A stretch of DNA of 64,000 nt, taken from NCBI GenBank assembly GCA_039707655.1, contig CM077671.1:305846509-305910508 (forward strand). The letters are read 5' to 3'. This DNA is from Elymus sibiricus (taxonomy: Eukaryota; Streptophyta; Magnoliopsida; Poales; Poaceae). Position 1 is the first letter of the stretch. Each line of letters starts with the position of its first letter. The notes under the pieces are model-generated. The model searched no databases. It had not been told where the DNA came from and saw nothing but the letters and a program-made list of their open reading frames with translations. The translations under genes were made by a program, and so were the position numbers. Positions 22,545 through 35,168 of the stretch are shown here, piece by piece.

Positions 22545-23055
22545 TGATACTTGTGATCTGCGTTGGGTTTTCCGTAAAGAGGAACGGGTAATTGCGGTAC
22601 AAAGTGGGTAAGTATTTCCCTCAGTTATGAAACCAAGGTGTATCGAACCAATAGGAATATCAATCCTCAACTGACTTCAGCGGCTGCACACAAAAGAGCA
22701 AACAACTTGCACCCAACGCGGGCAAGAGGGTTGTCAATCCCCTAGATCTCGTTATTTGCAAGCGAATGAGTTGTGCAGATAATTGTAGATAATTGCAAAT
22801 TGCAAAATAAAATAAAAGGTAAATAAAGGCAGCAAGGTAATAGTAGAGTTTGTAAATTTATAAGTGAATAGACCCGGGGGCCCTAGTTTTCCCTAGCGGC
22901 ATCTCTCATGTAGGCAACATACGGTGGGTAACAAATTATTGTTGGGCAATTGATAGAAAAGCGGATAGTTATGCGATTTTCACGGCAATGATCATGTGTA
23001 TATAGGCATCACGTCCATAGACAAATAGGCCGACTCCTGCCTGCACCTATTCTTG
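22545..23055 (-). repeat. Truncated Athila-type LTR (minus orientation)
   Basis: It begins TGATACTTGTGATCTGCGTTG and is the reverse complement of the end of the LTR at 1-2986, including the blocks CTGAGGGAAATACTTA, TTGCCCAACAATAATTTGTT and GGTGCAGGCAGGAGTCGG. The match is lost at about 23055, so the other two thirds of the LTR are missing. It interrupts the Sirevirus LTR at 22544. Confidence 0.75.
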
Positions 23056-23615
23056 GGTTCTACCGTAGGTGCATCGCATGCAAATTAAAAAAAATTCCTA
23101 CGCTCAGAACAACCAAGAACATGCTACGGAGATGGATCACAGATCGTTACCACTAGACGGGCAGTGCCGTGCAGCGGAAGTAGAGTTGGGGCAGCGCGTC
23201 CGTGAGGTCTGTCTCCTCCTCGAACGGCCGGTCCGATCTCCCTCGAACAGTCAGTCACCGGATCCCACGTACAGGTTCGCCGGAGTGGCGGACTGCTAGG
23301 TCCGGTCGCACAGTTCGATGACGGCGCCGAAGCGATCAATCCGACGGGTGTGCCGCACCTCCACTATATATAGGCATCCGGCGCGGGCTCAACTCTTGGG
23401 CCTCGCACGGATCCTAAAGCCCATGTGTTCCTTCCCTTAAGCGCGCGACCCCTTAGGTTCTCGTTCACTTGGTCACGAGTCGGATCACATCTAGCTCGGC
23501 TAGTCGGTAGCAGCCTTTAGCAAAGCGTGCCGACTCCAAGTGTCCGATGAAGCTGGTTAGGCAAACCTGTACATCACACTTCTGTTCCCTTTGCCACACG
23601 ATATATGTTGTCGTG
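23056..23615 (-). repeat. Truncated Copia-type LTR
   Basis: The left part (GCATGCAAATTAAAAAAAATTCCTACGCTC) resembles the terminal part of the Angela LTR at 46878, which reads GCATGAATTTCAAAAAAAATTCCTACGCTC. The following GC-rich sequence is not the same family. A TATATATAGG motif is at about 23366. The piece ends at 23615, where element C inserted, with TCGTG (23611-23615) as its left target site. I see no gene in it. Confidence 0.55.
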
Positions 23616-25135
23616 TGATGACCCACAAGTATAGGGGGTCAACCGTAGTCCTTTCGATAAATAAGAGTGTCGAACACAACGAGGAGCAGAAGGAAATGAC
23701 AAGCGGTTTTCAGCAAGGTAATTTCTGCAAGCACTGAAATTGTAGGTAACAGATAGTTTGATAGCAAGATAATTGGTAACGAGCAAGTAACGGTAATGAT
23801 AAATAAAGTGCAGCAAGGTAGCCCAATCCTTTTGTGGCAAAGGATAGGCCAGAACAGTCTCTTATAATAAGCAAAGTGTTCTTGAGGGTACACGGGAATT
23901 TCATCTAGTCACTTTTATCATGTTGGTTTGATTTGCGTTCGCTACTTTGATAATTTGATATGTGGGTGGACCGGTGCTTGGGTGTTGTTCTTACTTGAAC
24001 AAACCTCCCACTTATGATTAACCCCCTCGCAAGCATCCGCAACTACGAGAAAAGTATTAAGATAAAATCTAACCATAGCATTAAACGTTTGGATCCAAAT
24101 CAGCCCCTTACGAAGTAGCGCATAAAATAGGGTTTAAGCTTCTGTCACTCTAGCAACCCATCATCTAATAACTACTCCACAATGCATCCCCTTAGGCCCA
24201 AAGATGGTGAAGTGTCATGTAGTCGAAGTTCAGATGAAACCACTAAGGGAATCACAACATATATATCATCAAAATATCGAACACATATCAAATTCACATG
24301 ATTACTTGCAACATGACTTCTCCCGTGACCTCAAGAACAAAGGTAACTACTAAAAAATAAGATTCATGCTCAAGATCAGAGGGGTATTAAATAGCATAAT
24401 GGATCTGAACATATAATCTTCCACCAAATAAACCATATAGTAATCAACTACAAGATGTAATCAACACTACTAGTCACCCACAGGTACCAATCTGAGGTTC
24501 CGGTACAAAGATTGAACAGAAGAGATGAACTAGGGTTTGAGAGGAGATGGTGCTATTGAAGATGTTGATAAAGATTGGCCTCCCAAAGATGAGAGGGGTG
24601 TTGGTGATGACGATGGCTTCGATTTCCCACTCCGGGAGGGAAGTTCCCCCGGCGGAATCGCTCCGCCGGAGGGCAAAAGTGCTCCTGCCCAAGTTCCGCC
24701 TAGAGACGGCGGTGTTCCGTCTTGAAAGTCCTCTGCTTATTTTTTTTCTAGGTCAAAAGACCTTAAGTACCAGAAGATGGGCACTGGAGGTGGGCTGGGC
24801 TGACCACAACCCACCAGGGCGCGCCTGGGGGGCCTGTAGCGCCCTGGTGTCTTGTGGTCACCAGGTGGCCCCCCTCCGGTTGTTATTTGCTCCAGTATTT
24901 TTTATATATTCCAAAATAATTCTCCGTGAAGTTTGAAATTATTTGGTGATGTGTAGAATAGGTATCTCTGATATGCTTTTTCAGGTCCAGAATTCCAGCT
25001 GCTAGTATTCTCCCTCGTTGTGTAAACCTTGCATATTATGAGAGAAAAGGCATTAGAATGACTCCATAGAGCATTATTATGCATAAAAACATTATAAATA
25101 ACAGTAGGAAATTATGATGCAAAATGAACGTATCA
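23616..25135 (-). repeat. 3' LTR of element C
   Basis: 1520 bp, beginning TGATGACCCACAAGTATAGG and ending TGAACGTATCA. It is followed on its right by ACTCCCCCAAGCTT, the polypurine tract read on the minus strand. No gene. Confidence 0.9.
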
Positions 25136-25172
25136 ACTCCCCCAAGCTTAGACCTCGCTTGTCCTCAAGCGA
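25136..25172 (-). other. Polypurine tract and adjacent stem-loop of element C
   Basis: On the minus strand AAGCTTGGGGGAGT (25149-25136) abuts the 3' LTR. Five bases before it is a perfect 7-bp hairpin, TCGCTTG-AGGA-CAAGCGA (25172-25155). Confidence 0.8.
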
Positions 25173-25215
25173 AAGCCGATATCGAAAAATATGTCCACAT
25201 AGTTTGAGAGAGAGG

Positions 25216-26795
25216 TGATACGTCTCCAACTTATCTATAATTTTTGCTTGTTCCATGATGTTATATTATCATTCTTGGATGTTTTACAATCATTTTATAA
25301 CAACTTTATATCCTTTTTTGGGACTAACCTATTGACATAGTGCCAAAGTGTCAGTTGCTATTTTTGCTTGTTTTTTACTTCACAGAATATCAGTACCAAA
25401 CGGAGTCCAATCGCGACGAAACTTTTTGGAGATTTTTTTTGGACCAAAAGACACCCAATGGGCCAAAAAAGAGCCAGGAAGGTGGGCTGTGGAGAGCACA
25501 ACCTACCAGGGCATGCCAGGGGGCCCCCGGCGTGCCCTGATGGGTTGTGCCCTCGACGGGGCCCCTCTGCACCGCCTCTGATGCCTATAAATTCTCAAAT
25601 ATTCGGAAAACCCTAGGGGAGTCGACGAAACACAATTTCAGCCGCCGCAAGTACCAGAACCTCGAGATCCAATCTAAACACCATCACGGAGGGGTTCATC
25701 TTCCTCATAGGTGCCTCTCCGATGATGCGTGAGTAGTCCACCATAGACCTACGGGTCCGTAGGCAGTAGCTAGATGGCTTCCTCTCTCTCTCTTATATGA
25801 TTCTCAATACAATGGTCTCTTGGAGATCTATTTGATGTAAACTTTTGCGGTGTGTTTTTTGGGATCCGATGAATTTTGAGTTCAAGATCAGTTTCTATCC
25901 ATGAATATTATTTGAGTCTTCTTTGATCTCTTATATGCATGATTACTTATAGCCTCATATTTCTGATTCGAATCTTTGGTTTAGTTAGGCCAACTAGATC
26001 GATTTTTCTTTCCATGGGAAGAGGTGCTCTGTGATGGGTTCGATCTTGCGGTGTCCTTTCACAATGACAGAAGGGGCAGCAAGGGACGGATGTATCATTG
26101 CCATTAAGGATAACAAGATGGGGTCTATTCCTACATGAATAGATCTTGTCTACATCATGTCATCGTTCTTATTGCATTACTCTATTTTTCCATGAACTTA
26201 ATACACTAGATGCATGCTGGATAGCGGTCGATGTGTGGAGTAATAGTGGTAGATGCAGGCAGGAGTCGGTCTAGTTATCTTGGACATGATGCCTATATAG
26301 TGATCATCACCTTGGATATTGTCAAGACTATTCGATTTTCTATCAATTGCCCAACAATAATTTGTTCACCCACCGTGCGCTATACTCGTGAGAGAAGCCA
26401 CTAGTGAATCCTACGGCCCCCGGGTCTACTTTTCCAACATATTGCTTTCCGATCTATCTTTATGCTTCTTTGTTTTCAGATATACAAAACCAAAAACCCA
26501 AAAAATATTGCTGCATATTTTATTTGCTTTTTCTATTTTGTGCTCTTGAGAGATCTATCTCTCCTATCCATCACTACCTAATCTATCTTTTTACCGTAGA
26601 GAGATTGAGAACCTCTCTTTCGCGTCGGGTTGCAAGTATTTGTTATTTGTGTGCAGGTGCTGCTTATGGGGTGGTGGTGATCCTCCTACTGGTTTGATAA
26701 CCTTGGTTTCATAACTGAGGGAAATACTTACCGTCGTTGTGCTGCATCATCCCTTCCTCTTTGGGGAAATACCGACGCAGTCTCAAGCCACGTCA
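25216..26795 (+). repeat. 5' LTR of element A
   Basis: Begins TGATACGTCTCCAACTTATC and ends CAAGCCACGTCA. Short open frames inside are shared with the 3' LTR and are not genes. Confidence 0.93.
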
Positions 26796-26805
26796 AAGGA
26801 ATTTC

Positions 26806-26823
26806 TGGCGCCGTTGCCGGGGA
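26806..26823 (+). other. Primer binding site of element A
   Basis: TGGCGCCGTTGCCGGGGA, ten bases after the LTR end, fits the 3' end of plant tRNA-Asp, the usual primer of Athila-lineage elements. Confidence 0.85.
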
Positions 26824-27035
26824 GGAAGCGGTCTCTTCTATGTGCCTATCTCATGCACCGAGGAGACTCCATCATCATCTACCAGGTTCCTAATCACAAA
26901 TCTCATCTCCTTGCAATTACATTATTTGCCATTTGCCTCTCGTTTTCCTCTCCCCCACTTCAACAATTTTTTCTTTTTATTCGCCCTCTTTTTCGTTCGC
27001 CTTTTTCTCGTCCAATCTTTTGTTTGCTTGTCACC

Positions 27036-27730
27036 ATGAGTGATTTTGGTATGGCAGAAACGGATGATGGCAGGACTCCTAAAATTGGACGTTCTGGTAA
27101 TCTGGATTCTAAAACTTTTTTTTGGGGCAAGGGAACTTTATAGGAAAAGAAACTATCCAAGAATTTTTCAATTGCGTTGGGAATTTGACTCTCGATGATA
27201 CTCCTATTTTGAAAAGAACTAAATCTTAGGCGGAAGCTATCTCAGCGCTAGTTCTAAAACTTGAAAATAGATTTATTCGTACCCATCCTACCTTGCAAAG
27301 ATTGTTTTATGAGCTACCCGTCATAAAGAATCCCAAAGCTAAGAAGTTAGCTACCCTTGTTCTTATGAATGAATTTGATCACATAGTACGGGAAACTAGG
27401 GAGATCTTTGATTTTTATGGTATGAGCCATGAAAAACCAGTAATAGGAGAAATCCTTTACAATAGTGATTACATGATGAGATATTTGCTAGGAAATAATC
27501 AAATCTTTGCTGAGAATCTCAAAAAGAAAGTCCCCGTTTTAGATATGATCCAACAAGTTTTCTATGACGTGAACCAACAATGTTCTTGGCTTGTGGCCGG
27601 GAATCAACGATGGTACGTAGAGGGACAACTTGATAGTGTTAAGGTTGCTATGGATGATGTGTTTCAAGTTCTATTTGCAAAACCTCTTGACAACAGCACC
27701 TCATCCAAAACCAAGGATGACAATACTTGA
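27036..27730 (+). pseudogene. Unknown gag-region protein of non-autonomous element A
   Basis: ATG 27036 starts MSDFGMAETDDGRTPKIGRS. This frame is lost at a T-run near 27115 (stop at about 27140). The coding frame then continues, with one TAG at 27227, as a clean open stretch to a TGA at 27728. Visible sequence includes RLFYELPVIKNPKAKKLATL, FDHIVRETREIFDFYGMSHE and LDMIQQVFYDVNQQCSWLVA. It has no zinc knuckle and no pol motif. I do not recognise a domain; position suggests a short gag-like or packaging-related protein of about 230 residues. One frameshift and one nonsense codon make this copy a pseudogene. Confidence 0.6.
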
Positions 27731-30215
27731 ATCTATGTGTTATTCCTAGCTAGGGGCGTAAAACAATAGCGCTTGTTGGGAGGCAACCCAATGAATAAAT
27801 ATATTTTTGCTTTTTCCTTTCAGTTTTTGAGTGTTGACACAATTATGCCTCTGTTATGATTGAGTTTTTATGGTTTATTTAGTGTTTGTGCCAAGTAGAG
27901 CCTTTAGGATGATTCATGAGATCAGTAGAAGCAATGCTGAATCTGAAACATAAACTTTTCGTCCAGTATTTGAATTTTCATTTTTTTTGCTGGAACGTGA
28001 TCTTGAGCTGAAATTTTAACAAAGTGTTTCTATACAAATTCTTTACGTTGTCCTAATTTTTCAGAATTTTTAGAGTTACAGAAGTATGGTTAGAGTACAG
28101 ATTACTACAGACTGTTCTGTTTATGAAAGATTCTGTTTTCGTTGCATTGTGTGCTTGTTTTGATGAATCTATGGGTTATATTGAAGGGTATGAGCCATGG
28201 TAAAGTTAAAATGCAGTAGGTATAATGCAATAAGAAAATATGAATGGGTTTGCAACAATACCTAAAGTAGTGATTTGCTTTATTATACTAACGGATCTCA
28301 TGAAGATTTTGTTGAGTTTTGTGTGATTGAAGTTTTCAAGTTTTGGGTAAGATCACGATGGATGAAGGAATAAGGAGTGAACAGACCCTAAGCTTGGGGA
28401 TGCTACCGCACCCCCTAGATATATCCAAAGAGTAACAAGCAACTAAGCTTGGGGATGCCCCCGAGTGGCATCCCTCTTTCTTCTAACAACCATCGGTATT
28501 TTACTTGGAGCTATATTTTTATTCGTCACATATCATGAGTTTTGCTTGGAGCGTCTTGTATATTTGCTTGCTTTGCTTGTTTGTTTTCCCTTTGTATCCT
28601 TGCTATACACAACTATTTGGGAGAGCCAAAATTATGCTATGATTTGTTAGAATTGCTCTATGTGCTTCACTTAAACTTTTTGAGTTATAGAATTGCTCTA
28701 GTGCTTCACTTAAACTTTTTGAGCTATAGAATTGCTCTAGTGCTTCACTTATATCTTTTTGAGCATGGTGTGCTTGGAAATTTTTGTAGAAATACTCTAA
28801 TGCTTCACTTAGATTAATTTGAGAGTTAGTAAATTTTGAAGAAATCCTCTCATGCTTCACTTATACCCTTTTGAGAGATGAAATCTCTATGCTCATGTGC
28901 TTCACTTAGATTTGTTTGAGCTTGTCAAAAAAGCAATGGCAATATATGAAACTAGTCCCAAATTGATAGATATCCAAGGAGGATATAATAAAAACTTTCA
29001 TGAGGATCATTGGACAAATTAAACTTGATTCCTTGTAATAGGTTTGAAACATTATGATAGTAATATGCGAGTCATGTTAGTGTAAAATTATGCTTGAGTA
29101 GGAATATTGGTGTTAAGGTTTGTGATTCCCTATGCAAGTACGAAAGTCAATAGTTATGCAATGAAATTACATCCTACTTGTGGTGCATTATTCGGTGTTA
29201 GTTATGCTCAATGCTCACTTATGTGAATTTTCGTTTCTTGGTTTGGTTGCTTCTCCATCTATTTGCTAGCCTCCATTTGTACTAAGTAGAAATACTACTT
29301 GTGCATCCAAAATCCTTAAACCAAGTTTTGTCTTATGAGTCCACCATACCTACCTATATGCAGTATTTCCATGCCGTTCCAAGCAAATTTGTATGTGCCA
29401 TCTCTAATTTTTCAAAATAAATTTTATCTTTTGTGTGCTCGTACCGCTCATGAAACGGTGGCGAGTGTCCAATATTTTTCCATGCTACATGTGTTATTCT
29501 CAAGATGAGTGTTTATTCACTTGTCATTGCACAAGAGTGCGGCGGTAATAGGGATGCCCATTCCCGAAATGAAAATGAAAAAATATATTTGCTTTATGTT
29601 TTTAAACAATAAATTCCTTGGAAAGTGTTGGTATGGAAGGCAACCGTGGATACGACCCGCCATGGAAAGTGTAAGTTTGTTGGAAAAAAGGAATAAACTT
29701 TATTTTTTGTTTGGGAACCGCCTATGATATATCTAGCATGGAAAGTATTGTGAGCTACTTTGTCGTTTTCGTTGATAGGAAAAGCATGCCACCCAAAATA
29801 TTTTTCTCTCTCAATTTAAAACTTTGAGCTCTGGCACCTCTACAAATCCCTACTTCCCTCTGCGAAGGGCCTATCTATTTACTTTATGCAATTTTTATTT
29901 TTACTTTGAGTCTCCATCTTCTCTTAAAGCACCGACTAGGGGGCACTATGATCGTACTTGAGCATTGGGTATAGCTAATATTTGAGTGTGTTTCGTGAAT
30001 GGATCATTGATTGAGCATGATGGGCTAGGGATAACTTTCTTTAGTGTTGATATTTTGAAAGACATGGTTGCTTGTTGGAATGCTTGAGTATTGAAGTCAT
30101 TATGTTAAAACTAGAATATTGCTTTGAATCATTTACAAGTCCAAATGTCCATGCTATACAAAAGAATAGAATATGATGAACATGTTAGGCAGCATTCCAC
30201 AGTTTTTATCATTTA
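27731..30215 (+). other. Non-coding internal region of element A
   Basis: No convincing gene is seen in this 2.5-kb AT-rich stretch. It contains a tandem array (28649-28925) and two short AAGCTTGGGGATGC-like boxes near 28390 and 28445 that resemble the real polypurine tract. Such large non-coding spans are typical of non-autonomous LTR elements. Confidence 0.7.
28649..28925. repeat. Tandem repeat of about 50 bp in element A
   Basis: About five to six degenerate copies of a unit containing GAATTGCTCTAGTGCTTCAC and TTAAACTTTTTGAG, each copy 45-57 bp. Two central copies are nearly identical. Confidence 0.85.
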
Positions 30216-30253
30216 CCTACTCGAGGACGAGTAGGAATTAAGCTTGGGGATGC
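30216..30253 (+). other. Stem-loop and polypurine tract of element A
   Basis: A perfect 8-bp hairpin CCTACTCG-AGGA-CGAGTAGG (30216-30235) is followed four bases later by AAGCTTGGGGATGC (30240-30253), which abuts the 3' LTR. Confidence 0.85.
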
Positions 30254-31162
30254 TGATACGTCTCCAACGTATCTATAATTTTTTCTTGTTCCATGCTGTT
30301 ATATTATCATTCTTGTATGTTTTACAATCATTTTATAACAACTTTATATCATTTTTTGGGACTAACCTATTGACATAGTGCCAAAGTGCCAGTTGTTGTT
30401 TTTGCTTGTTTTTTACTTCGCAGGATATCAGTACCAAACGGAGTCCAATCGCGACGAAACTTTTTGGAGATTTTTTCTGGACCAGAAGACACCCAGTGGG
30501 CCAAGAAAGAGCCAGGAAGGTGGGTTGTGCAGAGCACAACCCACCAGGGCGCGCCAGGGCCCCCCCGGTGCGCCTTGATGGGTTGTGCCCTCCATGGGGC
30601 CCCTCTGCACCGCCTCTGATGCCTATAAATTCTCAAATAGTCGGAAAACACTAGGGGAGTCAACGAAACACAATTCCAGCCGCCGCAAGTTCCAGAACTT
30701 CGAGATCCAATCTAAACACCATCACGGAGGGGTTCATCTTCCTCATAGGTGCCTCTCCGATGATGCGTGAGTAGTCCACCATAGACCTACGGGTCCGTAG
30801 GTAGTAGCTAGATGGCTTTCCCTCTCTCTCTCTTATGATTCTCAATACAATGGTCTCTTGGAGATCTATTTGATGTAAACTTTTGCAGTGTATTTGTTGG
30901 GATCCGATGAATTTTGAGTTCATGATCAGTTTCTATCCATGAATATTATTTGAGTCTTCATTGATCTCTTATATGCATGATTACTTATAGCCTCGTATTT
31001 CTTCTTCGAATCTTTGGTTTAGTTAGGCCAACTAGATCGATTTTTCTTGCCATGGGAAGAGGTACTTTGTGATGGGTTCGATCTTGCGGTGTCCTTTCCC
31101 AGTGACAGAAGGGGCAACAAGGCACGCAAGTATCGTTGCCATTAAGGATAACAAGATGGGGT

Positions 31163-32678
31163 TGATAACCCACAAGTGTAGGGGATCGTTTGTAGCCTTT
31201 TTCGATAAGTAAGAGTGTCGAACCCAATGAGGTGCTAAAGGTAGAACAAATATTCCCTCAAGTTCTATCGACCACCAATACAACTCTACGCACGCTAATG
31301 CTTGCTTTACCTAGAACAAGTATGAAACTACTTTGCGGGAATAAAACTAGAAGTACTTTGCAAGATAATAAAGAACGTGGAAATAAAAGTTAGATGCTGT
31401 TTTAAAAAAAGAACAATACAAGTAAATAACTTAGTAGAAAGCTTTTTGTGTAACGCAAGAGAAAGATTGTTCCTAGGCAATTGAATATGATATGATAGAT
31501 ACTTGTTATATGCAATGACGGAGAGGCATACGCTAACACACTTTCCGTACTTGGATCATATGCACTTATAATTGGAACTCTAGCAAGCATCCGCAACTAC
31601 CAAAGTTCATTAAGGTAAAACCCAACCATAGCATTAAGTGTCAAGTGCCCTTTACTCCATACGCAACAACCCACCTACTCGAGTTTATGCTTCTGTCACT
31701 CAAGCAAACTACCATAGGAAAATCATGAACATATTGCAACACCCTACATCGGGGATCCCTCACGTTTGCGCGACATGGTGGGCACCATAGGACAGCACCA
31801 TATCAACATACAACTCACATCCATAACATCATACCACAATTAACCCATCGGACAAAAGAGATCTACTCAAACATCATAGGATAGCCAAATATCATTGGGA
31901 AATAAAATATGGAGTTGAGCACCATGTTTAAGTAGAGATTACAGCGGGGAAGAGAGGTGTTACACCGCTGCATAGAGGGGGAGAGAGTTGGTGTTGACGG
32001 CGGCGAAGTTGTTGGTGTAGATTGCCGTCACGATGATTGCCCCGGCGGCGTTCCGGCGCCACCGGGAGAGAGGGGGAGAGAGCCCCCCTCTTTCTTCTTC
32101 TTCCTTGGCCTCCCCCCTAGATGGGAGGAGAGTTCACCCTCTGGTCCATGGCCTCCATGGCGGCGGAGGGGCAGGAGCCCCACCTAGATTGGATCTCCCT
32201 CTCTGTTCTTGTCTATTTCGTGTTCCTGTTTTCTGGCCGAAAACCATTTCTTATATTCCCGGAGATCCGTAACTCTAATCGGGCTGAAATTTTGAGGGGA
32301 TTTTTATCCAAAAATTAGCTTCCTTACGCCCGAAGGAGAGCTCCAACTGACCTACGAGGTGGGAATAACCCACCAGGGCGCGCCTGGGCCCCCTGGCCGC
32401 GCCCTGGTGTCTTGTGGGGGCTGTGGGCCTCTGTTTGCGCTGATTCCACTTCTCAAAATTCACAAATATTTCAAAAAAATCTCCGTAAATTTTTATCGCG
32501 TTTGGACTTTGTTTGATATGGATATTCTACGAAACAAAAAACATGCAACAAACAGGAACTGGCACTGGATCAATAGGTTAGTCCAATAAATCATATAAAA
32601 TGTTGCCAAAAATATGTGAAAGTTGTATAATATTGGCATGAAACAATCAAAAATTATAGATACGACGGAGATGTATCA
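31163..32678 (-). repeat. 3' LTR of element B
   Basis: 1516 bp from TGATAACCCACAAG to GAGATGTATCA; same family as the solo LTR at 1333-2868. No gene. Confidence 0.92.
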
Positions 32679-32714
32679 GCATCCCCAAGCTTAATTCATG
32701 CTCGTCCTCGAGGA
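32679..32714 (-). other. Polypurine tract and degenerate stem-loop of element B
   Basis: On the minus strand AAGCTTGGGGATGC (32692-32679) abuts the LTR. Just before it is TCCTCG-AGGA-CGAGCA, a hairpin with a 4-bp stem, one mismatch and a further pair, with the same AGGA loop as in elements A and C. Confidence 0.7.
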
Positions 32715-35168
32715 GGTAAATGATAAAAAAGATATTTTTTGATGTGGAATGCTACCTAGCATAATCTTGATCATATATCTAATCATGGCATGAATATTAA
32801 GACACAAGTGATTCAAAGCAATAGTCTAGTTTTGACATAAAGACATTAATACTCAGGCATCCCAACAAACAATCATGTATTTCCAAATATCAAGGCTAAA
32901 GAACGCTATCCCTACAAAATCATATAGCCTTGTCATGGTCTGTCTTCTTAACACAAAGTATAAAGCATGTACTACCCCGGTGTCAGCCAAGCAATTGGTT
33001 CATACTTTTTAACGCGCTTCAGCATTTTCAACTCTTACGCAATACATGAGCGCAAGCCATGGATATAGCACTATGGGTGAAATAGAATATGGTGGTAGGT
33101 TTCAAAGGGGTAAAAGTGGAGAAGAAAGTCCCGCGTCAACTCAGCGTATCAAGGGGCAATGGAGATGCCCATCAATAGATATCAATGCGAGGAGTAGGGA
33201 TTGCCAAGCAACGGATGCACTAAGAGCTATAAGTGTATGAAAGCTCAATATGAAAACTAAGTGGGTATGCATCTAACTCTATAATGAAAAATTCCCACTA
33301 GTATATGAAAGTGACAACATATGAGACTCTCTATATGAAAAACATGGTGCTACTTTGAAGCACAAGTGTGGAATTAGCATGCCCCTTCTACTTCTTTCAT
33401 TTATTTATTTTTCTTTTCTTTCCCTTTTTTTCCTTTTCTTTTTTTCTATTTTTTTTCTTTTCCTTTTTTTTTCTTTGTCCGGAGCCTCATCCCGACTTGT
33501 GGGGGAATCATAGTTTCCATCATCCTTTCATCACTGGGGCATGCTCTAATAATGAATAATGATGATCATCACACTTCTATTTACTTACAACCCAATATTA
33601 CAATGATAGTAGAACAAAGTATGACTCTGTATGAATGCAATGATCTAGCGTAGCAAAGATATCAAAAAACAGACAAGCCATGGAAACATCATGCTAGCTA
33701 TCTTACGATCATGTAATGCAATGACAATGAATGCTCAAGTCATCAAAATGAAAGCTGTGGAAGTTGCATGGCAATATATCTCAGAATGGCTATGGAAATG
33801 CCATAATAGGTAGGTATGGTAACTGTTTTGAGGAAGATATAATAAGGCTTATGTGTGATAGAGTGTTTCATATCACGGGGTTTGGATGAACCGGCGAAGT
33901 TTGCACCGACTCTCGAGGTGAGAAAGGGCAATGCACGGTACCGTAGAGGCTAGCAAATTGCGGAAAGTTAAGAGTGCGTATAATACATGGACTCACATTA
34001 GTCATAAAGAACTCACATACTTATTGCAAAAGTTTATTAGCTCTCTCGAAGCAAAGTATTACTACGCATGCTCCTAGGGAGGAGGTTGGTAGGAGTTAAC
34101 CATCGCGCGCCCCCGACCTTCACACAAAGATAGACAATCAAGAATAAATTGTGCTCCAACTTCCTAGCATAACGGGAGACTATACGTGCATGCTTCGAGA
34201 ATCACTAACCTTAACACCAATATCTTACTAAACACGAATGAAACGAAAACAAAAACATACCGATACTTGTTGAAGAAAGATGGGATGCCTTCCGGGGCAT
34301 CCCCAAGCTTAGATGCTTGAGTCTCCTTGGATATTTACTTGGGGTGCCTTGGACATCCCAAAGCTTGAACTCTTGCCTCTCCTTCTTCTCCTCATATCGA
34401 CACCTCCTCGATGTTCGAACACTTCATCCACACAAAACTTAGCAGAAGACTGGTGAGATCCGTTAGTATAATAAAGCAAATTCCTACTTTAAGTAAGGTT
34501 GCAAACCCATTCATATTTTATATTTGCATTATCCCTGCTGTATTATAACTTCTCCATGGCTTATACCACCGATAAAATCGATAGTTTCATCAAGACACGC
34601 AAAACAATGCATCAAAAACAGAATCTGTCTTAAACAGGACAGTTTGTAGTAATCTGTACTTTTACCATACTTATGTAATCCAAAAATTCTAAAAACTTAG
34701 TAATAAAAAATAAAATTTGTATAGAAATACTGTGTAAAAATTTCAGAAACTTTCCACGTTCCAGTAAAAAATGAAAATTCACGCACTACAGCCAAAGTTT
34801 CTGTTTTTACACGGCACATACCAGCAAGCAATCTAATCATCCTAAAGGCAAATCTTGGCACATTATTTTTATAATACAATGGATTTGTACAAGGGGATAA
34901 TTATTTTTGTTGCAAAAGTTTCCGTGATTCAAGACTCACAAAGTTTCCATGGGCATGAACAAAGTTCAAGGATATCCCCCACTTCAACGATGCTCGTCAT
35001 CTATCTCAGTTTCACCTTTCCTTTTGTGAAGTTTTAGGTCCCCCTCTATATTTTTTTTGTTTTTAAACTTTATAAAAGAACACAACAGAATAAAATGACT
35101 CTCGAAAAGTTCCGGGTTGTCTCCCTGGCAGCGCTTTCATTAAAGCCATTAAGCTAGGCATAAAGTGC
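32715..35168 (-). other. Non-coding internal region of element B
   Basis: No gene is visible in this 2.45-kb stretch. It holds a long T-rich, C-interspersed homopyrimidine tract at about 33385-33475 and AAGCTT boxes near 34310 and 34365 that resemble the polypurine tract. The sequence is partly homologous, in reverse complement, to the non-coding part of element A. Confidence 0.7.

Noticed and set aside
25340..25740. Cluster of 60-80 codon frames repeated at 30378-30770
   Set aside because: The same frames occur in both LTRs of element A because the LTRs are copies; they are non-coding LTR sequence.
33368..33559. Phe/Leu-rich 63-codon frame that looks like a membrane peptide
   Set aside because: It translates a T/C-rich simple tract inside element B.
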